From positions 62,001-126,000 of the forward strand of contig JBAMDO010000572.1 in NCBI GenBank assembly GCA_037074765.1: 64,000 nt of DNA, written 5' to 3'. The first letter of the stretch is position 1, and every line of letters begins with the position of its first letter. This DNA is from Mansonella perstans. Taxonomy: Eukaryota; Nematoda; Chromadorea; Rhabditida; Onchocercidae. Of this stretch, positions 43,425 to 55,500 are shown in pieces. The notes beneath the pieces are model-generated. The model was not told where the DNA came from. It saw only the letters and a program-made list of their open reading frames with translations, and ran no database searches. The position numbers and the translations under genes were made by a program.

Positions 43425-43572
43425 GGATTTGAAAGCCAGGAAAACCACCCGGACCACCAATTACCGGAAAATGCGGATTTGAAAGTTGATGAGAGCGCCC
43501 GAAGTAATAAGGAGTTACCGATATCTCTGGGTGTTAGTTCGGGCAGCAATCATTCTCATCGAACTTCAACAG
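43425..43572 (+). CDS. Exon candidate with two competing frames
   Basis: GC-richer than its surroundings and ending in a fair donor (AACAG/GTAAAG). Frame A is open from 43425 for 49 codons and reads polar sequence (NADLKVDESARSNKELPISL) but has no ATG. Frame B starts at ATG 43489 and gives 28 codons with a signal-anchor-like helix (MRAPEVIRSYRYLWVLVRAA). Either could be the 5' part of a plus-strand gene divergent from the sas-1-like gene. No function can be assigned. Confidence 0.3.
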
Positions 43573-43729
43573 GTAAAGTTTCAAAGTTTCTTGCAACTAT
43601 TTAGTTTAATGTTCTTATCAATCATTGAGCAGCAAATTTCAAGAAATAGTATAAAACTTTATCTTCCTTCTTTTCATGTAATGTTTTCAAAATGAAATTA
43701 TTCTGTTTAGTTGTATTTGATACTAAGAA

Positions 43730-43793
43730 TGTGCAGGTAGCTTATTGTGCAGGTAGCTTATTGTGCAGGTAACTTATTGTACAGGTAACTTAT
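43730..43793 (+). repeat. 16-bp tandem repeat, 4 copies
   Basis: Unit TGTGCAGGTAGCTTAT; the last two copies carry GGTAAC and the last TGTACAGG. Each unit contains CAGGTA, so the array resembles a string of CAG/GTA splice junctions. Confidence 0.95.
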
Positions 43794-44339
43794 TCAAGTC
43801 TGTGCTATTCATCATATTAAAATAAATTCATCGATGTATTGAATGAGTTCAAAAGATTTATTGCCCTTTAAAGTACACAATTTATTATGCTTTTCCCTTT
43901 AATTTCAATTCTGAAGTCTTTTTTACTTTTTTTTTTTTTTTTTTTTTTCAACAAGTAAATACGAGAAATTGTTACTGTTACACTTTTTATTAGTAAAAGT
44001 TAACTAATGAATTAGTGAAGTGAGGCATTAATTTAGAGATTTAAAAGTGCAGCAAAATTGGACCAGTTTTTAACAAACATTTTATGGTTCATTACAAATG
44101 TGCAGTTTAATTTTTCAAACAGATTTGATTTCTTCATTTCTGTCCAATTTTATATTTTACATTTATTTTTGTTGCGCAATGTTTGATATTTATTTTTTTA
44201 AACAAATTTTAAATGCATAAATGAAGTTTTTATTGGCAATAAATATGTGATTTTTACAATTTATTATGAAAAATTTTACAATTTATTATGGAAACAATTT
44301 ATTATGAAAAATTTATTATGGAAAAATTAAATTTACAAA

Positions 44340-44422
44340 TTTATTATTTTATTATTTATCATTACTATCATTGCTAGTACTGCTGCTGCTGCTGCTATCA
44401 TTGCTATCATCAGCAATGATCA
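44340..44422 (+). repeat. CTG-containing microsatellite patch
   Basis: A short run of about five CTG units flanked by imperfect ATCATTGCT/AGCAATGAT words that can form a hairpin. Confidence 0.8.
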
Positions 44423-45652
44423 TAAAATTTTTATTAAAAAAAGAATATATCGCTGATAAATGTGATATTCCATGACTAATCACAATTGATTCTTTATCGT
44501 TTTTTTTTTTTTTTTTTTTTCTGTTTTAAATTCCTATAATTTAATTTTGGTTTTTATCGCTTTTTTTTTTTTTTTGTTGATCTTTTTATTTTCACAATTT
44601 TCATCGAACTTTTAAAATTCTCTTCACATATTATATACCGTACTTTGCGGAAAATTGGAACACAAAAATTATAAAAAGGTCGAAATATACAAAAAAAGCC
44701 CAAAACTTTTGAAATTAGATTGTTTGTAAGTTTTTTCCGAAGAATAGTTTAGGAGTTAGATATATCTATTTAATGACGTTATTGATTGATCATGAAAAGT
44801 TTGTGAAACAATGGATTTTCCCGATTACTAAGAACGTAGTTATAAGGATATTTGCAGTGCTGAACGATTTGATTTATGTGCAAAAAAAAGTTTAAGGATA
44901 AAATAAACGAAAGTGACTACAATGAATGATATTTTTCAGAATCGGAATTGATGCTTAAAACGTATAAAATTTATATCAGAAGAAATTAAATGTTTTAATC
45001 AGTGGGTTTTCTGTTTTTTCGCTCATATTTGAAGTGTTCAGTTAAAAAAAAAATTGACTGATATTTTGGGAAATCTCATCAATCTGCAGTTATACTGCAC
45101 ATATATTCAAGTAAGAAACTTGTAATAAGGAATTCGAATTCGAATGAGATGATTAGTGGAAAAGTGACACTTTGTCGTAGAAGCTATGAAAAGTTCTTAT
45201 TTTCAAAAACATTTATTTTAGCTTTCCTGAAAATGACTTATCTTACCGAATCTCTTCAAATAAGATTAAGAAAGCATTAAGTACCTTTTTCTGTATCGTA
45301 TAAAAACTATTATTACTAGCTAAGGCTTTAGAAATACCGTATGCTTAAGTGCTTATGTTGTATTATCAACATTATTTTACCGTATCATTATTACACTTTA
45401 ATTTTAGAATAAATCAATTGGAATTTCCCCTTTTTTTTTTCGTTGATCATTACATCAATAGCAATCGATCGATTGTTTAATTTTTCTCTATTTATTTATT
45501 TTATGAACAATCCCCCTTGTCTATAGGGAAAAGGCTTGTATACCCTCGTGAAATTGTGAGCTATACTGATGAATGGCATATGCATTATCTCCTGGCATGA
45601 CATAGTCTTCCATATCAGATAAATTCTGATTGAAGGGTCAGGTAAAGGTCAG

Positions 45653-45879
45653 TTAAAGTGTCCGTGGTAAAGTGTCGTGACAGAATGTGTCCGTTAGCCT
45701 TCTGGCAATCATCCGGAGAAGCGCAACTCTTAGAAGAAAGAAGCACAACTCTTACTCCAAGCCCAATGACAAATGCGGTTCGATCAGCTCTGCAAAGTTA
45801 TCCTCGGCGAAAAACATACTCTAATCAAAATTTACAGCTTGAGGATCTCTTAGTCATCGTCCAAGTTTGCTACGTCTGA
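45653..45879 (+). CDS. Possible terminal exon in a GC-richer islet
   Basis: An open frame of about 75 codons from a weak acceptor (AG at 45651-45652) to TGA 45877-45879, followed 9 nt later by AATAAA (45888-45893). The peptide is polar, with Cys and Pro residues (CRDRMCPLAFWQSSGEAQLL; TTLTPSPMTNAVRSALQS), and the base composition is clearly more balanced than the flanks. If spliced from frame A at 43572, the codon phase matches. No family recognised. Confidence 0.35.
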
Positions 45880-45893
45880 AATTTAGGAATAAA

Positions 45894-47519
45894 GAGTGGT
45901 GACATTTCCGTGCATTGCTATATCTCACTTAAAAAAATTCACTGCATAGCTCATTGGATTTATTCAATGTGGATAAAATTCCCTCGTCTTCGTGAAGTTA
46001 AGTCATGAAGATCATGCTTCAGAAGTATTGCTTTATCAGAAAAAAAAAAGTCAAAAAAAAAAGAGAACAATGTTATCTAGGCACTTTTCAAAAAAAAAAA
46101 AAAAAAAGTCAAAAAAAAAACTTCCCTGCAAAGATTAAAAAGATGGAAAATCGATATCATTTTAAAATAACGTGCGATTAATCATTCTACAGTGAACGTT
46201 TTAAAAAAATTTTCCAGTAACAGTAATATGAAAAATTTTTTTTTTCCTATATAAATATTCCTATATAGCTGCGAAAAACTGTGCATGAAAAATATTTGAT
46301 CGTTTATTAGATTGTATATCATTGCATATTCAAGTAATTATTTCATTAAATTTCTATTTCACAATTACACTTCTATGAGACAAAGAAATTTTTTACCAAA
46401 ACAGAACCTTTATTGATACTTTCTTCGTTGCAAAATAAATGTGTTTTCCAAAATTTGAAAAATGAATTTAATTCCAAAATTTGAAAACGAATTTAACTTT
46501 CGTCTAAGTTTTACTTTCATGGTGTAGGATGATTGTAGCAAAGAATGCTGCAATCTCGTTAGTTTTGTAATCATTATCTAGGTTATATATGTAATTGCCA
46601 AACTAGATTGACTACACTTCAATCAACTATGTATTGTGGGTGATACAGGCTAAATGTTAAATATGTTATGCTGCGGTATGTTACGATGAAAACTCCAAAG
46701 ATATTTTAATTCTGCTTTGTTTTTGTTTTTAACGAAAGTGATGAATAAAGCAATGATTAAAAGCAACAACAGATAAAAAATTAAAATTAAATTCTCAGCT
46801 TTTACACTGCAACCAAATATCTCCGTCGCAAAAGCTGAAGACGAGAAAATATTAATTGAATTCTTCCTGTAGATACTTAGGTTCTTTTTGATGAATTATT
46901 ATATTGATGGTTATTCAAAAGGTATTCCCATCATATGCTATTAAGCGGTACACATATATATGGCTTACGCTTTTTTTCAGAAATGAAAATTCGTCATTAG
47001 GTTCTTGAAGTAAATTTACAGTGCTCACACATGAGAAAAAATAATGGAAGCATAGAAAATTTTGAGAGTTTAATTAATTTTTTGGAAAAGGAAAAGGAAG
47101 CGAAGAGAATGAATAAAGAATCAGTGAAAAAGGACGGGAATTGAACATGTCTGTTAATACTTAGTAATGATGATATGAATTAAAAAAAATACTCAAAGAA
47201 GTGCAAAACGCTTTATAGCTTCACTGAAAATGTATTTTTAATTTATTCCAGGCTTTTCAAATTTTTTTGAACAAAATAATTGCTTTGTTCAATTCTTTTC
47301 ATATCGTTTATTACTTTTCATACTTCTTTCCTTTACTTATTAAGCTCCATCATTGTATTTATTAGCATGAATCTCTGTGATTGATATCCCCGCTTAAATT
47401 TCTCTAATTAATGTAACAGTGTAAATTTTTTATACTTTGATCTTCTGTCTTCTATCTTTGGTTTATTAATGAATGGAAAGGCAATGATTCGTTTAATCCA
47501 GCACCTATTTATAGAGATA
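45894..47519. other. AT-rich stretch without recognised features
   Basis: A-rich runs at about 46040-46120. No exon, RNA gene or tandem repeat supported. Confidence 0.5.
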
Positions 47520-47631
47520 ATGAAAATTTCCAACCGGTTATCCTATGCTACTATTCTAATCTTAAATTTTGTTCTGATTTCAAATTTTATGAAAAATTTC
47601 AACACCTATCAATTAATTTGTGTTGTGCCAG
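47520..47631 (+). CDS. Signal-peptide-like first-exon candidate
   Basis: ATG at 47520 opens 37 codons with a classic signal sequence (MKISNRLSYATILILNFVL), ending at CCAG/GTAATA with one codon base left over. This phase fits the exon-like pieces at 51104 and 52487. Unsupported by homology. Confidence 0.27.
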
Positions 47632-50101
47632 GTAATATGACAGAAATGACATGTGTACGAAAAGTATGAGCATTCAAATTAATATGGGAATTTGTTATTA
47701 TATAATTGTCGGGAATCAATTAAATTTTGCATAATTCCATGATTGATTAGAGAAATGTCTATGTATGATAATAATTGGCCAGACCAACAAATTGGAGCCT
47801 TTTTTTTTCTCGAATTTGTTAATTTTTACTTCAAGACAACATCTGATAATCTAAGTCATAGTAGATCATCGCAATAAACAAATTGGACAAAAGCTCTGTA
47901 ATTATTTGGATTTCAGCATGATCTTCAGATTTCAGCAATTGTCGCTGAGCATTCACTGAGCATACACCTGTCTCCTAAACTTCTCTTCCTTTTGGGGCAA
48001 ACAATTTATTGGCCAATTTACATCATTATCTATTATACTTACTCGGGAACTTTTTTTATACATTACAATTTAGAGTCAGAAAATGTCCTAGATAGCATTT
48101 TTAAAAGTTGTTAGGTCCAAGTCTATCGCAAGTAAATTGAAACAAGAATTACGAATAAAATAAGCAACGAAGTCAAAAATTTAAGGTCAAATTTTTGATT
48201 TTCACTGCTAAAAATTTCCCAAATGACAGAAATTTCCCTTCATGCTTAATTAACAGTGGAATAAAATAAATGTATCTCATCAAAAGAACTTCAGAAATAT
48301 TAAAAGAACTTGCGGAATTCAGTGAACCGAAAATTTTGCATATGAGAAAACACTTTTCCGCTCATTTTAATTTGAGATTCTCATCGTTCTTCTTTATAAA
48401 ACTTCCATTAAAATTTCAAAATAACTCCCAGGTATTAATTCATTTAACTTGTTCGAAATTTTTATGATCAACGATAAAATGAAAGACAGAATGAGGAACC
48501 TGAAATTTTCTCGACAATGCCCCAAATTTTTATGTAATTTTTACATCTTCTTTCCATCCTCCCCGATGTGCATTACTTCGCTCCTCGAGAAATTACCGAT
48601 CAATTATAATGATTCGGCTTGATTATCTTGTACAAACACATTAGTTTCATCCGCGCACCATTCAAATTTCAGCCTTTTCAGATAAAAGGAAAAATTATGC
48701 CGCCGTAATTGAGCAAAAGCATCAAATTCTGTGATAATTTTGAATTGTCGAAGAATAAAACAACAAACAGTTTAAATCGATTACGGCATAGTGAGTTGTC
48801 TAAAAATTCCGGTTCACAAGCAGTTCGATTAATTTTATTTTTCATTAAATTATTATATCAGTTATAGAATATATTCGGTGAGCAGTAATAATAATAGTAA
48901 TAAAAGTGCTTCATCAACGGTTGTATTCATGCAATGCCGGATTGGTTTAGTAATTTGACCTACTCTTTAGTCGGTGAAATAATCCACTTAATTGTGAAAT
49001 TCATTTGCATGTATCGCTGATATATTCTTATTCTTAGCAATGATTTGTAAGGGAAGCATATCTAAATGGATCTGTTTGACAATTTAATGAGTTTCAGAAA
49101 TAAAATTGTTAGGGAATACGATAACGATAAAAAAATGATATGATTTTTCATCTAATTAGTATTTCTTTTTTAAAAAAAGGAAGAAAATCAAAGCTTGTGA
49201 AACTAACGGAAGGAAACAGTGATGGCGTATTTTACAATAATTTATTCAATTTTTTTTAAATCCATTGTCTTGTTGCACAATGTTGAAAGAAATTATGATA
49301 AAAAATACTTTAGACATCTTTCTTTTTGAGAATAAATTATCGAGCAGAAAGGCGAAAAAAAAGCAAAAGTGCAGGGAAAATACTCGTGATACAGGGAAAT
49401 CTAATTTACGTTCGTCTATCTATTTAAGAGTAACTTCCTATAATTTAGTAATAATGCTAGGTTTATTTAATAACTCAATAAAATGTTTAGTGCAAGCCGT
49501 TGACATGAAGAATTAGGTTGACTTATAAATCCCCAAATACTCTTGGGAAATGAAATAAGAGATGTTTCAAGCAGATAAATAACCTGAAGGCTACTATAAC
49601 GCTATATCTCTTTCCATATTTGCTAGTCTTCAAATAATTGCCTTATCAATAACTGAATCATCAAGGACCAACTTTATTCGTTATCAATTCTGAATTTTAT
49701 TTAATTCTTAACTGCTCCAATAATTTTGCAGAATTTACAATAACGATATCAACAGTGTTGGAATAAAGAACGAAGGATTCATTCATTTTCAACACCAATT
49801 TTCTTGCATTCTTTAAAATGACTTTAAAGTAATTTCAAATTTTTAAACTATCCCAGAAATTTTCAACTCCAATTCTCTGAATCTACAAAATAACAGTTAT
49901 ACCGATTGCCTAGTGCTTGTTAGCCAAACAAATTATATTTTAAAATGAAAAATTCATCTCATTGTTTTTAAATACTTAAAAAAACAAATAAAAAATTTTT
50001 ATAGAAATGAGTGAATTTCAAGAAATTCATAAATTTCATTGAGTTTTATCCGCACCATTTAAGACTAATTGTTGAATGCGCTTCCTCTTCCGGTTTTTTA
50101 G
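47632..50101. other. AT-rich stretch, no gene assembled
   Basis: Contains a 65-codon ATG-less open frame behind an acceptor at about 47918 and a minus-strand 24-codon polar stretch at about 48623-48700. Neither has splice partners. No repeats of note. Confidence 0.4.
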
Positions 50102-50203
50102 GCATTGGGAAAGCAAGAAGGTCACATGGTCATATAGTCTTACTTATGGTCACCTGCACAGTGAGCAGGCGACATTTGAATATGAATTGAATGAAATTAT
50201 CAT
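50102..50203 (+). CDS. Internal exon candidate with strong splice sites
   Basis: The acceptor CTTCCGGTTTTTTAG and donor AT/GTGAGT frame a 102-nt phase-symmetric exon. It encodes 33 residues in the only open frame (HWESKKVTWSYSLTYGHLHS, then a Glu-rich helix). The W-x(5)-TWSY pattern followed by an acidic helix vaguely recalls the start of an M10 (matrixin) catalytic domain, but no zinc-binding HExxH exon was found nearby, so the function stays open. Confidence 0.38.
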
Positions 50204-51103
50204 GTGAGTAACTCATTTCATACGGAATCGCCACTTGAACTATTTCTGATTTCCCTGAATTTTTTTCAAGACTTTGAAAGATTCCACTGAGATCATGCCT
50301 TATTGCAATAGGTTATGAATATGTAGTAAAGGTCAAGTACATCTCTTCAGTGGATCTATTTTAATAATCTCTGCTGAATAATCCGATTTAATACTGCTCG
50401 TATTACCACTAGTATTGTTCAGTGACCATTGGATTTACCGAGACATGATAAAAATGAACATTTAGCAAGCAGAGCTAAGCAGAATAATTCCTATTCTTTT
50501 ATCATTCAACAAAAGCAATGAAATTCACCTCAGAGAATACATGCCTCCGTGGGGAAATCATATAAAGTTTTTAAGTTTATAACAGAGCTAGTTAATTAAT
50601 TAATTACCTAATCTGGAATTGATTACTAATTTTGATTAGTAATTATAGTGAAATTAAACTCACGTACTTTCATAGTAACAATTATATCCACTGCAAAGAA
50701 TAATAATGTTTATGAGAGTTATGAGTAATCGAGACAATCTCCCAAATTGATGAAATATTCCGTTCTCTGAATTTATAAAAATTTATTCTATTATTAAATT
50801 TAGCATACCACTCATCATCAATCTTAGCCATAGTTATGAATTCAATTATTGCTATATTCAAATCTTCTTGAAGCTACCATACAGAGTGTTTTTTGTGCGA
50901 GAAAAAAGTTTTCTAATTATACACTCCCTAAAATTAAGATTTATTTAATTGTTTTTTTGTAGTGTTACTCACCATCATCAATTAGCAATCGATAATACAA
51001 GCAGTCAGTTGGCATCTTTTAAAAAAATGTTAACCAAAGGCAGATTTCTCTTATTTCTTCTTCTCAACTCTGTTAATATATTTGGAAAAGTCTCTTTTTC
51101 AAG

Positions 51104-51175
51104 ATGAGGATGGGGTCGTGGAACCATTGGATTACGACAATGGCATTTGCGCTGCATTCAGTTTTTATGGATCTT
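51104..51175 (+). CDS. Internal exon candidate
   Basis: The acceptor TCTCTTTTTCAAG leads into 72 nt reading EDGVVEPLDYDNGICAAFSF and ending at ATCTT/GTAATT; without that donor the frame stops nine codons later. Phase in and out is 1, compatible with 47631 upstream and 52487 downstream. A competing ATG frame in the same DNA reads MRMGSWNHW. Function unknown. Confidence 0.28.
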
Positions 51176-52486
51176 GTAATTTACACCTTTAAAGTGAATA
51201 AATTAAGTTGATAGATACGATGTTCATGTTTTCAAATTTTTCTTGTTATCTCATTGTTGTTTTTACAAGTTAGCAAGAATTTGCAGTTGAGAAAATATCA
51301 AAGCAAGCTGGTGCAATATTCTATAAGCAATCAATAAATGATTCTAACGAAATGGTTTCATAGTTCTTTCAATTAGAGTAATTAGTGCATTTTAAATTTA
51401 AAGCACTTTAAAAATTTTTGCATTTTAAAATACTTTAAAAAATGTACTTTAAAAATGCAAAAACAATCGATTATTGAAAGAAAAGGGTCAAAATCAAGTT
51501 ACTTATAGATGTTACTCATTCTTTGCATTGACAAAATTAGTTTCAAGGCTGGTATAAATGAACATTTCGAAATCTGCAACATTTGAAGATTTATTGTGAT
51601 GGTACTTGAAACCGCGACATCAATGATAAGATCTTGGAAATTTTGAAATATGAATCTTCTATGCATAAACGATAATATTGGAAATGTTACTGAAGAGATG
51701 AAAAGATGAAGCACTCGACTACTACTATATCAGGTCTGAAAAGAAGTATTTTTCCCTTGAAAATTAAATAAAGGTGGACTATAGAGAGCTAAATTTTGGC
51801 CTAAAAAACTCTTGAAGGAAGACTTTAGATATGCACATGAACCGAACTCTATTAGCTATAAAATTCCCTTGACAAGAAGTTTCCTTTCTTGTACATATGG
51901 CCAAATGTTTTCAAAACAATTAGTGAGTGTATGAAAAAAGATAGCGTATTCTAACTGGATTTTCACAGCAAAATTTGAATTGCATTCCTGTCTGTATAAA
52001 AAACAACATTTATTTCATGCAGTTCTGTGTGCTCTTTTCCTGCTTTTCCTTCATTTCCATATAGTTGATGGTTTAGAGAATGAATGGATCTGAATTTTTA
52101 CTACAACTAATGAAGGAAGTGCCTTTTTTTTTATGCTAAATTCCTTCCTCTTTTTTCCGCTCTAATATCCGATCAAAATTCTTTTGGCCCTTCTCTGCTT
52201 ATCTTTGTGATGAATGTTTTGGTAATTAAATTACTAGTCTTCGTTACTCTTATTTGGATAATTCTTTCTATATGTCAATTATTTACTTAGATATTGGACA
52301 TGTTTTAATCTGACCTTTTGAAAGTTAAGTTTAGTTCAGTTTTTGAAATTCATTCGATATCATGATCTTACTATCGATTACTAACTGGTTTTACCTGTAT
52401 GTAATTTTAATTTTAATTTTTACTTTTTGATGGGTGAAATTAGTATTCAGAGTTACTTTATTAAAAAATGCCAAAATTTTTTTCAG

Positions 52487-52554
52487 CTGAAGGATGCTCA
52501 GTGAATCCTGCTTGCACCTGTTCACCTGTTCACCTATTCATCCATTATGAATGA
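52487..52554 (+). CDS. Short Cys-rich terminal exon candidate
   Basis: The acceptor TTTTTTTCAG opens 21 codons (EGCSVNPACTCSPVHLFIHY and one more) ending at TGA 52552-52554. Three Cys within 11 residues suggest a secreted peptide tail. Joined to 47520-47631 and 51104-51175 it would give an 83-aa secreted protein. This is a speculative assembly. Confidence 0.25.
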
Positions 52555-55500
52555 CTTCTTATTTGCACATTGTTAAGTAAACTAATTCCTATTTCCACTC
52601 ACTTTTCGTAATTATTTGTCGAGCAAACGTAATAATCGAGCATAACATAAATACATGCATACATTCAAGTATTTTATTCAATTTTCTTAATTATTCTTGT
52701 TATGCTGAAATTAGTGATTTTCAGTCTTTCCAGACAAAATAAACTCTTCGGGAAAAACTGAACTATTATGATGATATTCCAAGAATTTTCGAAACATTTT
52801 GAGCTATGAAAGTAGCTAATGATTGTTCAGTAGTTGCGATATTCATTGATAAGGCTTTACCTATGCGTTTTATTATTACTCATAATAATAGAGAATTTAA
52901 AATAAAATGAAATGAAATTAAATCGGATTCTTCGAGATAGATCTTTGCACTTTATTTTAAGAAATTAATGCCTCTGACAGAAAGGCTTTTCATTGATCTA
53001 TAATTAGTATTTGTGAAATAGTCAGAGGATTGCGAGATATTTTGGAATTCCTTACATCCTTGCATATTTCTTTTTCTTCTCCCTTTTATAGCTTTTTTCT
53101 CATTATGAGAAGTGAATATTATGCATTTTATACAACAAATTATCGCAGCAATTTTTTAACAAAGAGAACTTTTGCGTTTTCATCTTTAAAAAAAAAAAAA
53201 CTTAATTACCAATTTTGTATGATTCATTGCCAAAAAAGATTATAAATTATACTTCAAACGATAATCAGAGAGTAATTTGTAGTAAAAAAAAAATTGATAG
53301 ATGATACCAAAAAAGAGTATAATTTTGAAAATTCACTTCTCATAATAACTGCTCAGTCCCTTAATTGCTGCAGTCTATATGAAATGGATGGGTAATTGTT
53401 GCTCATTATATGATCTATAAAATGTAATTACGAAATGCGAACTTCGTGCTTCTTTTTGCCATCCTATTAAATTTCTTTGAAATACTTATAACTTATTTGA
53501 AACTGTTCTAATGTATGATGGTCTCTTATTGATTCGTCCACTATATTAACATATCCATTCTTACTTTTTTTTTTGGAAGTTTTTTTTTTTCAAAAAATTT
53601 TTTTTTGCAATTTTTTGCAAGAATTATATCTTATCATCATTGAATTTCATTTTAATAATGTACTAATTGAAGCAAATAAATAAATTCATATGCAATTGAT
53701 ATAGTGAAGCAATAGTTGTGTATTTTCCTCGCTCAATTTGTTACTAACTAATGCATATTTTTACCTTGTCAATTAGCTGATGGACGAAGGTTTCTGCTAA
53801 TTAATCAGGTAGATTTGATTTAGATGAAAAGATCGAAGCATTTTACAAGAAAAGTAGTATCGTCTCTTAATAAAAATATACAAAAGGCAAAAAATTTCTT
53901 AAGCTGTAACTGTAAGATGAATATTGAATTCTTCAATGTTGCAAAAAATATACTTCAAATTTCATGCTGTGCTATGTTGCTACGATTTGTATTTTTAAAA
54001 TTCAAAGCCCTAATTGTTTTATATATATTCTGTTCTTTCTATACTAACTCGAAATCGAAAATGGAAATTCCGATTGATCTGTTTAAAAAAAAGTGAAAAT
54101 TGTGATAAATTATTTCAAATATCTGAAAACAAAAAAAAAAGCAATAGCTCACTGCTCTCAATTAAGATTTTTAAATTACTTGTTAGCGTGAGACACGCAA
54201 TAGTAAAACGATATTTGCACTTTTTCCTCTTTCAATTCAATTTATTACACTTCCGAATGCAGCCCCTTATCCGATTTTTTGTCATACAAGTTAATCTTTC
54301 CTCAAAAGCATATCTATTTTGTTTCCTATTGTAGTAATTTGCATAAAAATGTTTTCTGACAATTAGAAGGCGCCGTAAGAATAAATAAGTTATACAATGA
54401 TTTTCACTTTTTTAGTTTTCCTCAATAATTGCAAAATCTTTTGAGGCCTTTTAAAATTTTAACTCCTATCTTTTCTGCTTAACGAAAGCCTTGGTTTTTT
54501 GAGACTGCAGTCATTTTATATTGTTCTCGATCGATCTAAAAAGTTGAAAACATAGAATAGCAGGAACCTATTTTTTTCAAAAACTGTAGAGGAATGGTAA
54601 TAAAAACAAAATTTAAGTTGAAATTTTAGAATTTTGCAGCATGACAAAAAGAAGCTGAAAACTTCGCTGCAAAGTCGTTAAATTTTTAAAAATTAATTGC
54701 GATATATGGCTAACTGTCGCTTCTCATTAATAGTATCTTTGAAAAGTGAATAATTGCCAGTTGTTAGGGCAACATCGATTGCTGTCTGTTGATTCATATG
54801 CAAAAAGTTGGGGAAAATATCTTTCACTCTCTCCTCCGTTTATTCATTGTATTTAAAACTAATAAATTCGGCAATTTCCGAAATTAAAAATGATTCTTAT
54901 ATTTCTCATATATTTTTAAAGAAAGAAATTCGGAAAATATAATTTGCCTAAAAAATTTCAATACCTCAATTTTTTTAAATCGAAGGTATGCAAATATTTA
55001 TAAATTTATTGGATAGAAAACTTTAAAGTTCAAGAACTTGATTCCCTGATAATTTATATTAATATTACATTTCTTTGTATTTCAAAAAGTTTGGTAAAAA
55101 TCATCTTATAGTAATCTAAAATGTCTTTCGTGTATTTTTAAATTGTTAAAGAACGACGTTTCGGTTCATTAGTTTTTCGTTTGTTCATTGAAAGCAATTG
55201 CAATAGCCATATTGGCACTATTAAATTTTGCTCTAAGGACAAACATTTTTAAAATTGTTGTTTATTTATGATGCGTTGTTCGTTGTTGGTGAATCATGCG
55301 GGTAAGTTTTGAAGTTTAATTTATATGAAAATCATTCGGCGATCTTTTCAGCTATTTAGGACAAATCTATTCGATTGTGAAAGGACAATCAGAGAGATTT
55401 CAATTTTCCTAAAGAAATTTTACTTTTTTTTTTTAATTTTTAAAGCAGTATCGTGCCGTACTGTACTATATTTTAGACATGTACTGTATTTTAGACATGG

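Larger units (their letters stand above)
43573..45527. other. Repeat-rich AT-rich stretch
   Basis: Holds the 16-bp repeat at 43730-43793, long T runs near 43929-43948, 44501-44520 and 44561-44575, AT-rich direct repeats of TTTATTATG at about 44260-44330, and a short CTG run at 44378-44396. No exon supported. Confidence 0.5.

Noticed and set aside
44378..44396. CTG repeat considered as polyglutamine/polyleucine coding
   Set aside because: Embedded in non-coding AT repeats with stops in all frames nearby.
47918..48115. 65-codon ATG-less open frame behind an acceptor
   Set aside because: Hydrophobic, AT-driven composition and no donor of matching phase; probably a chance ORF.
52291..52310. ATTGGACATGTTTTA reading IGHVL, considered as a metalloprotease zinc-site remnant
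   Set aside because: The required His-Glu before it is absent and stops flank the stretch.
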